64,000 bases of DNA from Brachionus manjavacas (taxonomy: Eukaryota; Rotifera; Eurotatoria; Ploima; Brachionidae): NCBI GenBank assembly GCA_019054805.1, contig JAHQIY010000013.1:1240001-1304000 (forward strand), in the 5' to 3' direction. The translations under genes and the position numbers were made by a program. The notes below the pieces were generated by a model. It did no database searches, was not told the origin of the DNA, and saw only the letters and a list, made by a program, of their open reading frames with translations. The stretch's first letter is position 1; the number at the start of each line of letters is the position of its first letter. This document shows positions 24,476-37,000 of this stretch, piece after piece.

Positions 24476-25042
24476 AAGTTTTATTATAAATTTCAGTAAC
24501 AATTCTATTTAATTATTAAATTATGGATAGTTTTTTACAGACCAAAAAAATACACATGATCTTGTGTTGTATGTTAATTAATTGATTATTGAAAAAAGCT
24601 AACTAATAGATCCATTTTAAATTTTATCTTAACTCTTAAAAAAAGAGGTTTTTTTTCTATTTCAACAAATTAGAAATTATAAAAAATACTGGATTATTTA
24701 GCAGTCGCTATTTTCGATTGCGACAAGATTTGATTTGTGAGAAAAATTTGATAAATTTCTTTTTTTGGGTCACATTCATATTTTTAAAAAAATTGAACTT
24801 CCTTTTAATTGAATTCAATAAATATAAAACTTAAAAATTAAATTCAAACTATTTCTAAATTTAATGACATCTAGAATCAATGATTTCAAAACCAAGACAA
24901 ATTACTAGAACACAGCTGTAGGATTGAAAATTATTCGAATTTCAACTACATACACTTATTATAAATAGTTTTAAGAAATTTATAAATTATAATTTTCTAA
25001 ATTTCAAATAAAAATTTTCTGAAAAAAGCAGTATTAAATAGA

Positions 25043-25993
25043 ATGGAAGTTGATTCTGAATCTACACTCCAGGAATATAAAATACAGCTGGAACAAGTTG
25101 AAATCGCTTTAAAATCACAACCCGACAATGCCGAGCTTCTTAGATTGAAATCTGATTTAGAGGTACATTTTATAATCAATCTAAATCTTTTAAAATGTAT
25201 TTCTATTAGGAAGTAATCAAACTAACTGAAGATTTGATTGCTGAAGAAGCTGATGAAGCAAAGTCCAAAGCTAAAGCTGACATTAACTGGAGACCAAGTG
25301 ATAAATGCATGGCAATCTGGAGGGTTGATGGTAAATATTATTCGGCAACTGTCAGACAAATTTTTGAGGATGGCTCATGCACAGTGGTTTTTGATGGTCA
25401 AGCAAGTATTGAACTCTCTCAGGTTATTAAAACTTTCATTTCATTTTTATGCTAGCCCTAACCATTATTCTAGGTAGCCCAGTTATTGCCACGTTCAAAA
25501 AACGCTAATACTATCTCTAATGATTCTCTGATTCAAAAGTCTAGTTCAAAGATTACCGGTAACAAAAAAGCCTTTTCAAAGTAATAGAATTTAATTTTCA
25601 GGACAAAATTGTTAATTTTTTTCACATAGGAAAGAGCTTGAAACAAAATTGAGGGAAGCAAAAAAAAGAAAGCGCGAAAAATTTGCTGCAAAACTCAAAG
25701 CTATGGATGAAATTAGCGAAAAAGAAAAGAACAAGTGGAAGAATTTCAATACTAAACTCTCATCAAAAACATGGAAGGGAGTGGTTAAAAAAAATAAGTT
25801 TGAGATTCCATCCGACCATGAGAATAAAATTGGAGTCGGAACCAATAGTCTGTTAAACCGTCCAATGAGTGCAAGTGGTGCTATAATGCCATCTAGTAAT
25901 AACTCTTCTGCCCAAGCGGCTGCCAATTCCGCAAGCACTTCTACCAAATCGAGATATTCGGCTCAAAGTTATCGAACATCGACATATCATTAA
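25043..25993 (+). CDS. SMNDC1: SMNDC1/SPF30 splicing factor (Tudor domain)
   Basis: SMNDC1 (SPF30) is a nuclear splicing factor whose Tudor domain binds dimethyl-arginine on Sm proteins and helps assemble the tri-snRNP. Exons: 25043-25162, 25210-25422, 25474-25580, 25630-25993; phases agree, giving 267 aa against about 238 in human. The N-terminus MEVDSESTLQEYKIQLEQVE matches the family's short helical region, followed by EVIKLTEDLI. The Tudor domain is KCMAIWRVDGKYYSATVRQI, then TVVFDGQASIEL. A basic coiled region and KIGVGT follow, then a Ser/Ala-rich tail that is longer than usual. The Tudor aromatic cage keeps W, Y and F, but the family's second tyrosine (FAGYGN in human) is Gln here (FDGQAS). 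Introns are 47-51 nt. Poly(A) signals AATAAA are at 26012 and 26034. Confidence 0.9.
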
Positions 25994-26095
25994 AAAAATC
26001 AATTGTTATTAAATAAATTTATTTTTAATGTTTAATAAAATTTTTGTAAATTAGATTCAAAATTTTGAATTATTTAGTTATCTTTTTAAAAATTT

Positions 26096-26745
26096 GAAAA
26101 TTTTGGCATCTTGAAGTTTAGGATCAAAAAATCGGGTCCTACTAAAATACTGACCCTCCAATTTTTTTATAGTCAAAAATCTTAGAAAATTCTTAATCGA
26201 ATGGTATGTCGTATTAAAAATTTTTAAATTCAATTTCAATAATAACCTAGGTATTTTATTTTAATCAAAATATCTCAAAAACCATGCTTCCTGGAGAGAA
26301 ACTAAGCACATTTTAGAAAGCTCGCTAAATTCTCTCCAGGGAAAATGGGGGTCAGTTGGGGGTCAGGTTCTTGGAAATATAAAAATATTCAATTTTCACA
26401 AAAAAGAGAAAATTCAGACTTAAAGATATATTAAAACTTTTAAAAATATTTTTGCTTTGCAAAAAAATTGGGTGTCAGTGTTTTAGGAGGACCCAAAAAA
26501 TCAAATCAAAAAATATTTTTTTTATAACTTTTGAATGGTATTTGATTAAATCTCTCTACAAAATGCTAAATAATACAAAAAACAAGCTAAATGATAGATA
26601 AGGCTCTGCAAAAACTCTGCAATTAAATTGCGAAGTTGAATTAAATATTTTTTAATGACGTGCCTTTTCCTACAAAATTGCAGATATTTATATCTAATTT
26701 TTGATCTTAATTTTTTGATCCTAAACTTCAAGATGCCAAAATTTG
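26096..26745. repeat. Compound foldback element
   Basis: The outer arms are TTTTGGCATCTTGAAGTTTA at 26101 and its reverse complement ending near 26740. Just inside the left arm, GGGTCCTACTAAAATACTGA (26134) pairs with TCAGTGTTTTAGGAGGACCC near 26475-26494. So a smaller inverted repeat is nested in a larger one. A short hairpin CCTGGAGAGAA/TTCTCTCCAGG lies inside at about 26289-26340. No coding region is present; a non-autonomous DNA transposon or two nested ones is likely. Confidence 0.55.
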
Positions 26746-27559
26746 AGTTTTAAATTTTCACTTAGTTTTGAATTTATACTCTAAACATCCAGAATAAACA
26801 ATCATTTAAATTTTTTGCAAACTTTTAAATTTTAGTCTTGAGGTAAAATAAAAATGGTCGTATAAACTAATACTTTGTTATTTCTTTTTTTAGCTTTTAA
26901 AATTATTCAACATTATATTTAAAAGGTTATTACTAAAACACGGACCTCCAGTTTTTAGATAAAACAAAAATTAACGAATAATAGAATAATATTACTTAAA
27001 CAAAATACAAAATAAACAGAGTGCAGTCTATCAAATTTATTCTCGCCTCAAATATCTCATCAATTTCTATAAAAAGTTAAAAAAATTATTATGAAAATGT
27101 TAAAAAGACCTTAAAAATACCTTTACATATTGGTCAATGCTTTTCTGAGCTCTAATATATTTCTGTTTTTGCTTTAAAATTTGATTGTCAGAAAAAATTT
27201 CTAAAAAATATTACAATAAAAAAAAAACAAAGTCAAGAATATTTTTACTAAAAATTTAAAGAAAAATAAAGTTTAAAATATTACTTTCATAAATTTTTTT
27301 TTTCCATATTAAAAATCTCTAAAAGTTTTTTATAAGAAGTATTTAACTTTTAAAAATAAAAAAAAATTACTTTATTAGTTTACTGAAAATAGTCAAGTTA
27401 AATATAAGTAATGATTTAATTGAAAAAAAAAAAAAAAAATTAATTTCGTCAAACTATCTATAGTTTATTTCATGTTTAAATGAAATTCAAACCGAATGTG
27501 CAATGGTTTAGATTTTGGTCTTGCGTGAAAGCTGTTATAATTATGTATAAGATAATTTG

Positions 27560-27740
27560 TGGGCGATAAGTGATGGTGTTTTACGGACCCATACTTATCT
27601 TTGAGAGATAAGTATTACTTGAAGATTGAAGATTACAAAAATTTACTTGAAGATTCTTCACATTTCATTTTAAATGGTTATTACTAAAACACGGACCCAT
27701 ACTTATCTCTCAAAGTAAAACACCATCACTTATCCCTTAA
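27560..27740. repeat. Inverted repeat with ACACGGACCC blocks
   Basis: GATAAGTGATGGTGTTTTAC (27565) is mirrored by GTAAAACACCATCACTTATC ending near 27736, and GGACCCATACTTATCT occurs in both halves. A separate copy of GGTTATTACTAAAACACGGACC lies near 26925. This is a family of short foldback elements; no gene is present. Confidence 0.5.
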
Positions 27741-28019
27741 ATAGTTTCCGTAGTTTTACGTTAACTTACCCGTTTTACGGTAAATTCTAAAAAGACCAAA
27801 AAAGCTACTCTTTTTCTTATTTATCTTGCAATTTTTTACAAAATTAACATTTGTTAAATTTTTAGCTTTTTTGTCTAAAGATAAAGAAATGTAATTTTAT
27901 GTATTTTATGTAAAACATAAAATTCTAATGAGTAAATTTTCGTAAAATATTGTAAAAAAAAAGTAAAAAAACTTAAGAAAATGTAAATATATGAATTTTA
28001 TTTTATTTTTTTGATAAAA

Positions 28020-28560
28020 TTTTTTTAGTGATTAGAAACTCAATCATCGCCATAATTGCTTCTTGTTCAATTTTTTTTCTTCGCTCTCTAAGTGAATCCT
28101 TCAGCTCATTCCAAATCATTTCGATTGGGTTCATACCTGAAGACCCAATCTATTAAATACTCTGAAAAAATATTTAAATATATTCAATTCAAAGTGCAAA
28201 CTCGCACTTTTCTGTTTCTTTCTAAAAAATCACGACAAAGAACAGATTTATGCTTTGTGTCATTGTCTTGATGTAATTTAAAAATTTTGAATTATTTTTG
28301 GTGATGAATGGTATTAAATATTCAACTAAAATATCTTTATTTAATTCTGAATCTAAATTACACTTAAAAAACTAAAAATTTGGTTATAAAAACACCATTG
28401 TATTACAAATAGAAAATTTTACAGCAAATTCATTAGAGATTTCACCCGAAACATTTGTTGAAAACGTTGAAACTGTTTTTTTTTAAAGTCAAATTTTAAT
28501 TTCATTTTTTTTACATTGACGGCTAACCAAAAATTTTTCAGGCGGTAGTTGCGCCCCCTT
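28020..28560 (-). mobile_element. Tc1/mariner transposase relic (DDE C-terminal half)
   Basis: On the minus strand a segment near 28275-28200 reads LHQDNDTKHKSVLCRDFLER, matching the Tc1 box QQDNDPKHTS that carries the second catalytic Asp. Another segment near 28150-28030 reads GMNPIEMIWNELKDSLRERR, the SPDLNPIE.LW..LK box that carries the last acidic residue. These lie in different frames with stops between them, so the gene is dead. TTTACG-rich sequence at 27770-27970 on the downstream side resembles the arms of the palindromic elements in this window. Confidence 0.65.
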
Positions 28561-29243
28561 AGAATCGCCACATTAATTTACACATAAACTTTTTGATATA
28601 AAAAAAAAGTCATGAATTGAATTTAATAAATTATTTTATTAAAAAATTTTTTTTTAAATAAGACAGATTAGTAAAATTGTCTGAAAATTTTGACATTCAA
28701 TTTTTAACTTTTTTTATATGGTCAAGGGAAATTTTTAAATAGCATGCCCTGCCTTTTAGCACATTTCATTATATTTCGGATTTATTAGACAGTGGAATTA
28801 AAAGAAAATCTTTACAACGTTTTTGAATGTCAATAGAAATTCAAAAATTGTGATTGAAAGAATTATGTTAAAAATAATATTTCAAGATCTTTACAAAAAA
28901 CTTTAAAGAAAAATTTAATTTTGACCTTGTGATATTGAATTGCGAGCTAAAATTAAGTTCCAAGGAAATATGGGGGTTGTCAAGTCAATATAAATTCGAT
29001 CATTTCTATTCAGAAAAATTTGAATAATTTTTAAACTAAAAGAGATAATTTAGTTCTGTAAAATGCAGAAAATTGCAGAGTATTTTCCAGAATTATTTTA
29101 CTGCATTAAGCAAATTTGCTTATCTATTTCGATTTTCTCAATTTGAATTGAAAATATCAAATTGAAACGAACTTCACAACCCCGGAAATGGGTTTTGTGA
29201 AGTTCTTTAGAAAAGAAAAGAACAAAATGATAGAAATAGTTAT

Positions 29244-29450
29244 ATGCTGAACCAGTTCAACTTAGAACCTATTCAGGAAAGATCCAAAAAACTTGCCAAC
29301 AACTATCTAACTAGAGTTCTTAGAGAAGACCCTCTAATAAAAGATCTTGTAAAATTTTACAACATAGCTCCTCATATAAGTGAAGGCTTATTTTGTAAAG
29401 GAATTCCTAGAACAACTCCAATAGCTACTCTTCAGAAGCCCTAGATAAGC
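29244..29450 (+). mobile_element. Possible LINE ORF2 C-terminal scrap
   Basis: This short open stretch contains LNQFNLEPIQERSKKLANNY and ends ..IPRTTPIATLQKP. It resembles the C-terminus of some non-LTR retrotransposon proteins (LEP...RR.KLA..Y..). It follows a small inverted repeat, ACTTCACAACCC / GGGTTTTGTGAAGT, at about 29171-29204. It is too short to classify. Confidence 0.35.
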
Positions 29451-29574
29451 TAAATATCATATTATTTAGCTAATTTTACCTATTATTATCATAACCAAAT
29501 TAATCTTCGCAACAAAATATAAAAAGCAATAAAAAAATTTTTCCGTGCTTTAAGGAAAATAAAATTAGTAGAAG

Positions 29575-30122
29575 TAGTAGTATTGAGACTGTAGTATAGC
29601 TATGCTATACTAACGCTTGTAAGCATCTAGCCCCTGAAGGGCTTTGACAGTCTTTCTTCTCTTATTTTGCCCATTGCCAAACAATTCATTGTCTATCCTT
29701 GATTTGAAACTGTTGATTGATTTAGAACTGACACTGTCCTGTGACAGATCGTTCCATTTTGACAATACTCGATTTGTAAGGAAATTGTATCTGTATGAGC
29801 CGCGTTTGGTTAATTCTCTTGTAAGCCTCATATTATTCTCCCTTAGATTTACTGCCAAACTTTTAGCAGAATTTAGACCATTCACTAGACTAATTTTCTC
29901 ATTGCCATTGATTTTTTTGTACATTTGAATGAGGTCTCCTCTAGTTCTTCGATCTTCTAGACTTGTAAGTCCCAAGGTATTTAGTCTATCTTCATATGAA
30001 ACGTTACTCAAAGATTTGATTAATTTTGTTGCCTTTCTTTACACCTTTTTCAAAATTAATATGTCGGACTTTGTAGCAGAACTCCACGTACTCACTGCGT
30101 ATTCAAGATGTGGTCTTACTAA
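29575..30122 (-). mobile_element. LINE 3' end with RT C-terminal domain
   Basis: On the minus strand this reads RPHLEYAVSTWSSATKSDIL (30110-30050), then LTSLEDRRTRGDLIQMYKKI and YNFLTNRVLSKWNDLSQDSV, the usual LINE C-terminal module. It ends with an AGCCC/GGGCT hairpin and a TAC-rich tail near 29568-29582, the same arrangement as the end of the LINE at 17621. Only the last third of the protein remains, so it is a 5'-truncated copy, as target-primed insertion produces. Confidence 0.75.
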
Positions 30123-30418
30123 ATTTTAATTATATGTAATTTAATTTAATTTAATTTATTTTCTTATTTATTTATCCATATAAATAAGAAAATAATAAAA
30201 TCTCTGATTCCTGGGCCCCTGAGCCTCTTTCCTCTTAAAAGTATTTTATATGAGACCTTGCTTCGGAACAAACTTGAGAGTTCATCTCTCTAAAATTATC
30301 TACTTATCTTTCTATAAAAAATAAAATCGAATGCAGCATAGTGCTGCATTCAACCTTTCATCTACTGTCGCAATCACGTAAGTAATTTTAAAGAAAAAGA
30401 CTTTTTAAATTTTTAATA

Positions 30419-30848
30419 CAGTGGTGATTTGATAACAGTATTTTACGAAAAATTACGTAAAATATCGTTAATTAACAAAATTCTATCACATTTTACGTAA
30501 ATTAACGTAAAATCCGAAAAGTGAGAAAGAGGTATTTTACGTAAAGTTGCGTAAATTTTCAGGATTTTGAGATAATTTTGGTTAAATTTGGTAAAATTCA
30601 AAATTTTTGAAAAGATGTCTTTTTTTTTCGAAAAATCGAAAATTTAAAAAAGTTTTTTTTTTATAACTATTTAAAAATAACTATTTTTTAACCAATTTAT
30701 GAAAAAAAAACTTTTTTAAATTTTCGATTTTTCGAAAAAAAAGACATCTTTTCAAAATTTTGAATTTTACCAAATTTGACCAAAATTATCTCAAAATCCT
30801 GAAAATTTACGCAGTTTTTCGTAAAATACTGTTATCAAATCACCACTG
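30419..30848. mobile_element. Tc1-type palindromic MITE, 430 bp
   Basis: It starts CAGTGGTGATTTGATAACAG and ends with the reverse complement, flanked by TA at 30417-30418 and 30849-30850. The two arms pair over almost the full length with a short loop near 30640-30700. The first eight bases are the same as those of the 1.1-kb element at 18221, and the arms again carry TTTACGTAAA words. No coding capacity; probably mobilised in trans. Confidence 0.85.
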
Positions 30849-31083
30849 TAATTAAATAAAAATTCAGAAAAGTACTATTTATTTTTATTTTAATCTTCGT
30901 GTTCTATCAACTAATTCAATCAAGTACATGTAGACAAAGAATTTTTAAACATATTTAAAATTTTTGATGCATTACTATGGCAACGAAAAAAAAAAGTTTA
31001 TTTTCAGCTTTTTTAAATTATTAAATTGGAAATTTTGTCAATTTGTAAGATTGGTAAACTTTTTAGTACCTGAATGCTAAAAA

Positions 31084-34000
31084 ATGAGTGATATTGATCC
31101 AATGTCCGATGAAGAAAATCTTTTCGACGATTTTGACGATGATGAGCCTAATTTTTACCGCGAGACTCAGTCAAACAAGTTTCAAAACGTAATTCCTAGC
31201 AAATCTGCCGAATTTCAGTCAGCCACCTATGTTAGCAAAAAACATCAATCAGACCAACATATTCAACAAGAAGAAAAGGATGAAGAAAATTCTTTTTTTA
31301 ACGATGATCTTTTAGATAATGACTCGTTGGGACTCGACCAAACATTCGAGTAGCTAATTTTTTAAATAGTTTTTTAAAAAAAGAGTGCTAATAAAATTTT
31401 TAACAAGTTCTACTGGTAATCAAGCCAATACTAATCATCCAGAGGAAAAAGTGAATTTCAACAAAAATGATCAGCTGCAAATGATATATATGAGAAGCTA
31501 CATAAATAAAATTGAAAAACAATTTCAAGAAAAAGATTTAATAACTCAAAATATTCGGTTAATAATAGTTTTATTAATAAACTCTATTGAAGTAATTAAA
31601 TTAATTTTTTTAGCGAGGAAATAAACGGATGCAAACAACGTTTAGAACAGCTCGAATGGAAAAGGGATGAAACGTATGGAAGAATAGAAAGAGCTCAAAA
31701 TGAAAAAGACATGTATACTTAATCAAATTAATTAGAAGAGTTATGAATTAAAAAATAAAATAAAATTCTTAAAGAACTCTAGTAAATCGTCTTGATGCTG
31801 AACACGCTAATATTTGTAAAGAGATTGAATTAGAATCTAAAGTGCTAGAAACGTTGACGGAAAGTTTCAATGAAGCTGAGTGAGATTAAATTTTTGTTTG
31901 TAAATTCATCATTTTTGAACATATTTTTAGTTATGAACGTTCCAAGGCTTTACTAGAAAAGACCAAATATGCTCAGGTTGATAAAGAACTTAAAGGAAAA
32001 GAAGAGCTAATGGTCAAACAAAAATATTTCAAAGCTTCACAGCGAAAACAAATAGAGGATCAAAAAACAGAGAATCTTAGAAAAAAATTTGAAAAATCCA
32101 AGCAGTTACTTTGACTCAAATTGTTAAAAATGTTTAATCAGTTAATTTTTTTATTTAAAGAATAGAAAATGAGAGAATAAGGCAAGAGAATTTAAAGCAA
32201 AAGGAGGCTATTGAGCAAGCCAAACGAGCTCGTGAAATTACCAGCCAATATCTTAAACAAACTTTAAGAGAGTAAATTAATTGAAATGAAAAAGAAGATT
32301 AAATAAAATATTTGTTCAGGATGAAGGATCAAAAATTAATGGATGAGACTCAAACTTACATTCAAAATCAAAATAAGCGAAAAGAAATCATCGGCTTAAA
32401 GGATGTGATCGATCACAATAAAGAAATATTCCAATCAAAGGTAATGAAGAAGAAATATCAAAAGCAAAAAGAGATAGAAGAACTTGAACGAGAGAAGAAT
32501 GCCATTAAAAGTCGAGGAGAAAATCCAAATTTTTTTATTCCACGCAAAGTCAAAATGGAAGAATATGAAAAAGAAAAAAAGTTTGCCTTTGCACATAAAA
32601 TACACTTAAAATTAATTTAATTTTTAATTAGAAAATTAGAAAATCAACAAGAGCAGAATACTAGGAAAATTGTCGAAAAGATTCTTAAAGAAAAAGAAAA
32701 CATTGAAAAAAAGAAAAAACTCTATCCAAATTTATTCAACATTAACTTAAAACCCTTGAAACAAATTGTAATTTTTGTCTAATTTATCAAGTTTAAAACA
32801 ATTTTTTTTAATTTTAAAAATAAGAATAAAGAGAAACATGAAAAAAAGCTTTTGACAAAAGTTGCTAGTACTTTAGGCCTGACTGAAGAGAATGTATCCA
32901 TTTAATCTTTCAAAATTTAATTACAAAAAAACAATTATTTAACTTTTAAGCCTAAACTTTTTAAAAATTTTGGTGAACCAAACAAGCAAGAAGATGACGG
33001 ATTTGACAGAAGATCTGTTTTTGATTCCACCACAATCGCAAGCAGAGACGATGACGAAGAAAGCGACTTTGATGAACTAAGTTCGATCTCCCAAAATGAT
33101 AATTAAAATTTTATTTTTTAATTAAATCAATTTAGACAATCATGAAGAAGTTATAATGAAGCCGGAATACGAAGGACTTTGGAATAAAGAATTTAAAAAA
33201 TATGATTCTGGTGATTTGTACAAGATAAATCAAAATTTTCCGCCTTGCTATAAAACAAAAACTGAAAAAGAGCTTTATTTGAAATCTCTTGATAAATTGA
33301 AAAAGAGTGCAATAAAAGATCAAGTTGTAGCTGGGAAAAAATTTTCTGGTATCTCTTTCAAAAGTCAACCCAAAATAGTCCATTTCAAGGTAAAATTTAC
33401 TATTTTTTTTACAATTAATAAAGGCTAGTATTAAGATGGGTATTTATAAACATAATTGGGTATTTAGCTAAAATTCAATTTGGATATTAGATAAATAATT
33501 TGAGTGCTTAAAAAATTGAATCAGTGTTGATTAAAATAACCAAGTATTTAAATGTTTATTTGAGGTCGAAAAAAAGAAAATCAAAATTTATTTAGAGTAT
33601 TAATTTATCTTAATGATTAATTGTTTAAATAAAAACAATTTAAATATTCATATTAATGATTAGAAATTATTACATAACAAGGAAAAGAATAATTTTTATG
33701 TAAATAAATTAATAAATAAATTCATCAATAAGATTATTAAATAATTATTCGATGTTTACTCATTTTCATGCTGATGCAACTTACAAGCTAGTTTGGCAAG
33801 GGTTTAGTATACTAATTGCAGGAAATATTGATAAAGAAAGAGTTTTCTATCCTTTTGGATTAGTATTAAGTTCAAATTAAAAAACAGAGGATTTTTTATT
33901 CTTGTTTTCAAGTTTTCGAATTTTTCTTATACCCAATAATAATTTTATACTACTCAATAATCATTTTTATGTACCCAGTACCCATTAAGACAAAAATAAA

Positions 34001-37000
34001 TACCCAAAATTTTTTTATTTTTACACCCAAATAATTAATATAAATACCCCTTTAATAATAATCCATTAATAAATAATACGAAATCGAAGGATTTTGATGT
34101 GGATACCGTTTACAACATTAAAGTTATTTTGACAAATATTTCCTATTCAATTAATACATGCAAATTGATTGATATAAGCGATAATTTAAAGGATTTTATT
34201 ACGATTGAGTAACTTGAGTTAATAAAATTTCAATCACTACTTATTTAATTTTTCTTAAATTTAGCTTCAAACCACCGGGCCAATTATCAGCTGGTTTAAC
34301 ATGTGAATTCAATGTAACATTTTCTCCCAAGGTAATGATTCAAGCGAATTTTGGTTTTTGATTTTTTTCTCAAGTCAAATAGATAAATTAATGAAAGACC
34401 TTTAAAATTTTTACTTTATAGATCAACAAAGATTTAAATGGTGAGATTAAATTTTTGGCTACAAATGGACCCTTTTCTGTTCCAATTTCATGCACGATTA
34501 AAAAATGCGATGTAATTTTTTAAAAATAAAAATTAAGCCTTAAATTAATTGAAAAATGTTAGTTAGGAGTCAATAGTAATTCAATATCATTTGGAACAAT
34601 AGTGATCGGAGAAGAACTAAGCAAAAAGATTCAGCTAATAAATAAAGGTGCTCTGGGCACAAATTTTAACCTGATAACAAAGCGAGAATCAAAAAAGTTA
34701 TCACGAGGCTTACCAATAAGTGAATTAGAGTCGAGGCTAGAAGAAGTATCTGACGGAATAAAAATGGGCCCGGTAAATTTTTTTTCGAAAAAGAAGCATT
34801 AATTTTGACAAAATTTTTCACTTTAGATTAGAAGTGGATTTATTGAGCCATTTTCAACAGTTGACATTGAGTTCATATTTTTTCCTAGCTTTCCAGGAAA
34901 ATTTAAAGAAGATTTTGTGATCAAATTTGATGATGAAAATTCCAAAGAAGTAGAAAAAAAATATTTCCTTGTTTAATGGTTGTATTCATTGATTTATTGA
35001 ATAGATTGAGCTAAATACCAAAGCAAGTGCCATTGATGTTCCTATTTGGATTGAAAATGTGAATGTAGATTTAAAAATTTGTATGTATGATCGATTGTAT
35101 CAAGACGTTATCCGCGTTCACAACAGAGCCAGTGCGGCATTGCGAATCACCTTTGAAATTCCACCTCAACTCAAAAATCATCTAGAAATTCTACCAAAAA
35201 CGGCCTTTATTCAAGCAAAGTCAGAATTTGTGGCTCAAATCAAATTTACCGCTAGAAAAAGTCTAGCACAAGATGCTCCTGATTTCTATGATTCAATGAC
35301 TGGCATTTTGGAAGTGCCTCTTTATATCAAAGTGGCTGACCAGGTTGGAAAACTTAATTTAGAAAAAAAATCTACAGAAAATTTATCATTTTTTTAGAAC
35401 AAAACAGTTAATTACACCCTTAATGCGATAGTTACTACAAGTGACCTGGAATTTGATGTTAAAGAAATTGATTTTGGTTACTGCACCATTTATGAAACTG
35501 TAAAGGCAACAGTATGCTTGACTAATCATTCAATACTTTGTCAACCTTTTGGATTTGTTAATTTACCTGATGTAATTAAACTAATTTTTAGCTATAATTT
35601 AAATTTAAACTTGTAAAGTTTGTAAATGTGCAACCTAATGATGGCTTTGGGACTTTACTACCAAGCGAAACCATTGAATTAGACATTAATTTCAGTCCCA
35701 AATCTGCCAAGGATTACAAGTTTTCTGTGATCTGCAGGTCACTAGTAAACCGTGATTTTGTAATCAACTGCAAAGGAGTTGGCGTTCATCCGCCACTCAA
35801 GTTGTCTGCTCAAAGAATTAATTTTAAAGCAACAGCTTTGAACAGCACAAGTTTTAAAACAATCTATGTTTTTAACAATCATTTGGATTATGATCAGCAT
35901 CGACATCCGGTGCCTAGAATTGGTAAAGGCGAAATAGCTCGTGTGGGCCCCACTTATTTCGAGTTCGACATTCAAGAAGATAGTCCTTTTAAGCTTTGGC
36001 CTCAAGTTGGATGCGTCGAACCGGGCAAAAAGTGCAAAGTCACTATTCAGTACACAGCTAAATTAAATGAAGCCGAAGTTAAAAAATCAGCTGCCAAATT
36101 AATTAAGAAAAAACTTGTGGAAAAAGCAAAGCAAATAACTGCATCTGAGCAAAATCTTTCGGTTCATAGTTCTGATGTAAGTTTTGAATATTGTTTATAT
36201 CAATTTCTCTCAAAAATAGAGTAAATTTTTTAAAAAGTACAGTGCCACAAATCATAAACCGTAGTCGGTCAGGAAATTGATTTGTCACTAAAATTTACCA
36301 TTTTTATTTTTTTTGAGGTAAAAAAACGCATTTAGCAAAAAAAGACATGAGAAAAGTCGAACTATTGAGTCAAGGGTTAAAAAGCCTATATCTAATGAGT
36401 AAATAAAATGCACTTTCTACCAAAACAAATAAATTTATTTTCAAAAAAAACTTTTTATTATAATTTAAAACCACATTGGTAACTCAACGGTGATTGTTTA
36501 CATTGGTACAACGACAACTTGACTTGACAGCGCTTCCAGGACTTCTTGATTTGTAGCATCTTTCTTGTACATTTATAAAGAATTCCTAAATCTGTATTAG
36601 AGATTCTTATTTAATTTTTTTCTAAAACCATATTTAATTAAATCGTAAAATCTTGATCGGTTTTTTGAAGTTTAGTACAAAGAAACATAACAAAGTGTAA
36701 AAAAATTGAATAACTTTATTTCTAAAAGTTGAAATTACTTCTGTGAATGCAGGATGGTGCAGCATTCAAAGTTGCATCAATTGTCAAAGTCTGCTATTGA
36801 GGTGCAAAATGCACTACACTCGATTATATTGAAATTTCATTTCTGCTAAACTGTGCAAATTTAGCAGACCTTGATATTTGATGCAACTTTGAATGTTACA
36901 TCTCGTCTTTATCCTCTTTGAATTATTTTCTGTTTTTTTTAATATTTTGTTCTGAATTTCACAAAACCATCTTGATCGTTGTTCCCTTTGACAAAATATT

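Larger units (their letters stand above)
20391..25042. other. Gene-poor spacer with transposon relics
   Basis: Apart from the MULE relic, the SINE, the coding-like scrap near 22835-23043 and the GC-rich patch listed separately, this spacer is AT-rich and I see no host gene. A 60-codon minus-strand open stretch at 22585-22767 encodes a hydrophobic peptide (FFLFFIFFIICLARK) and is not supported as a gene. Confidence 0.5.
25994..31083. other. Repeat-rich spacer between SMNDC1 and CFAP74
   Basis: No host gene was found in this 5-kb spacer. It contains a foldback element at 26096-26745, a repeated ACTAAAACACGGACC block at about 26930 and 27681, an inverted pair at 27560-27740, a Tc1/mariner transposase relic at 28020-28560, a LINE scrap at 29244-29450, a LINE 3' end at 29575-30122 and a 430-bp palindrome at 30419-30848. 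A small perfect hairpin GAATGCAGCATAGTGCTGCATTC-like sequence lies near 30332-30354. Confidence 0.6.

Noticed and set aside
36239-36300. TACAGTGCCACAAATC as another Tc1-type end
   Set aside because: Only one end is visible and no matching inverted partner was found within the intron.
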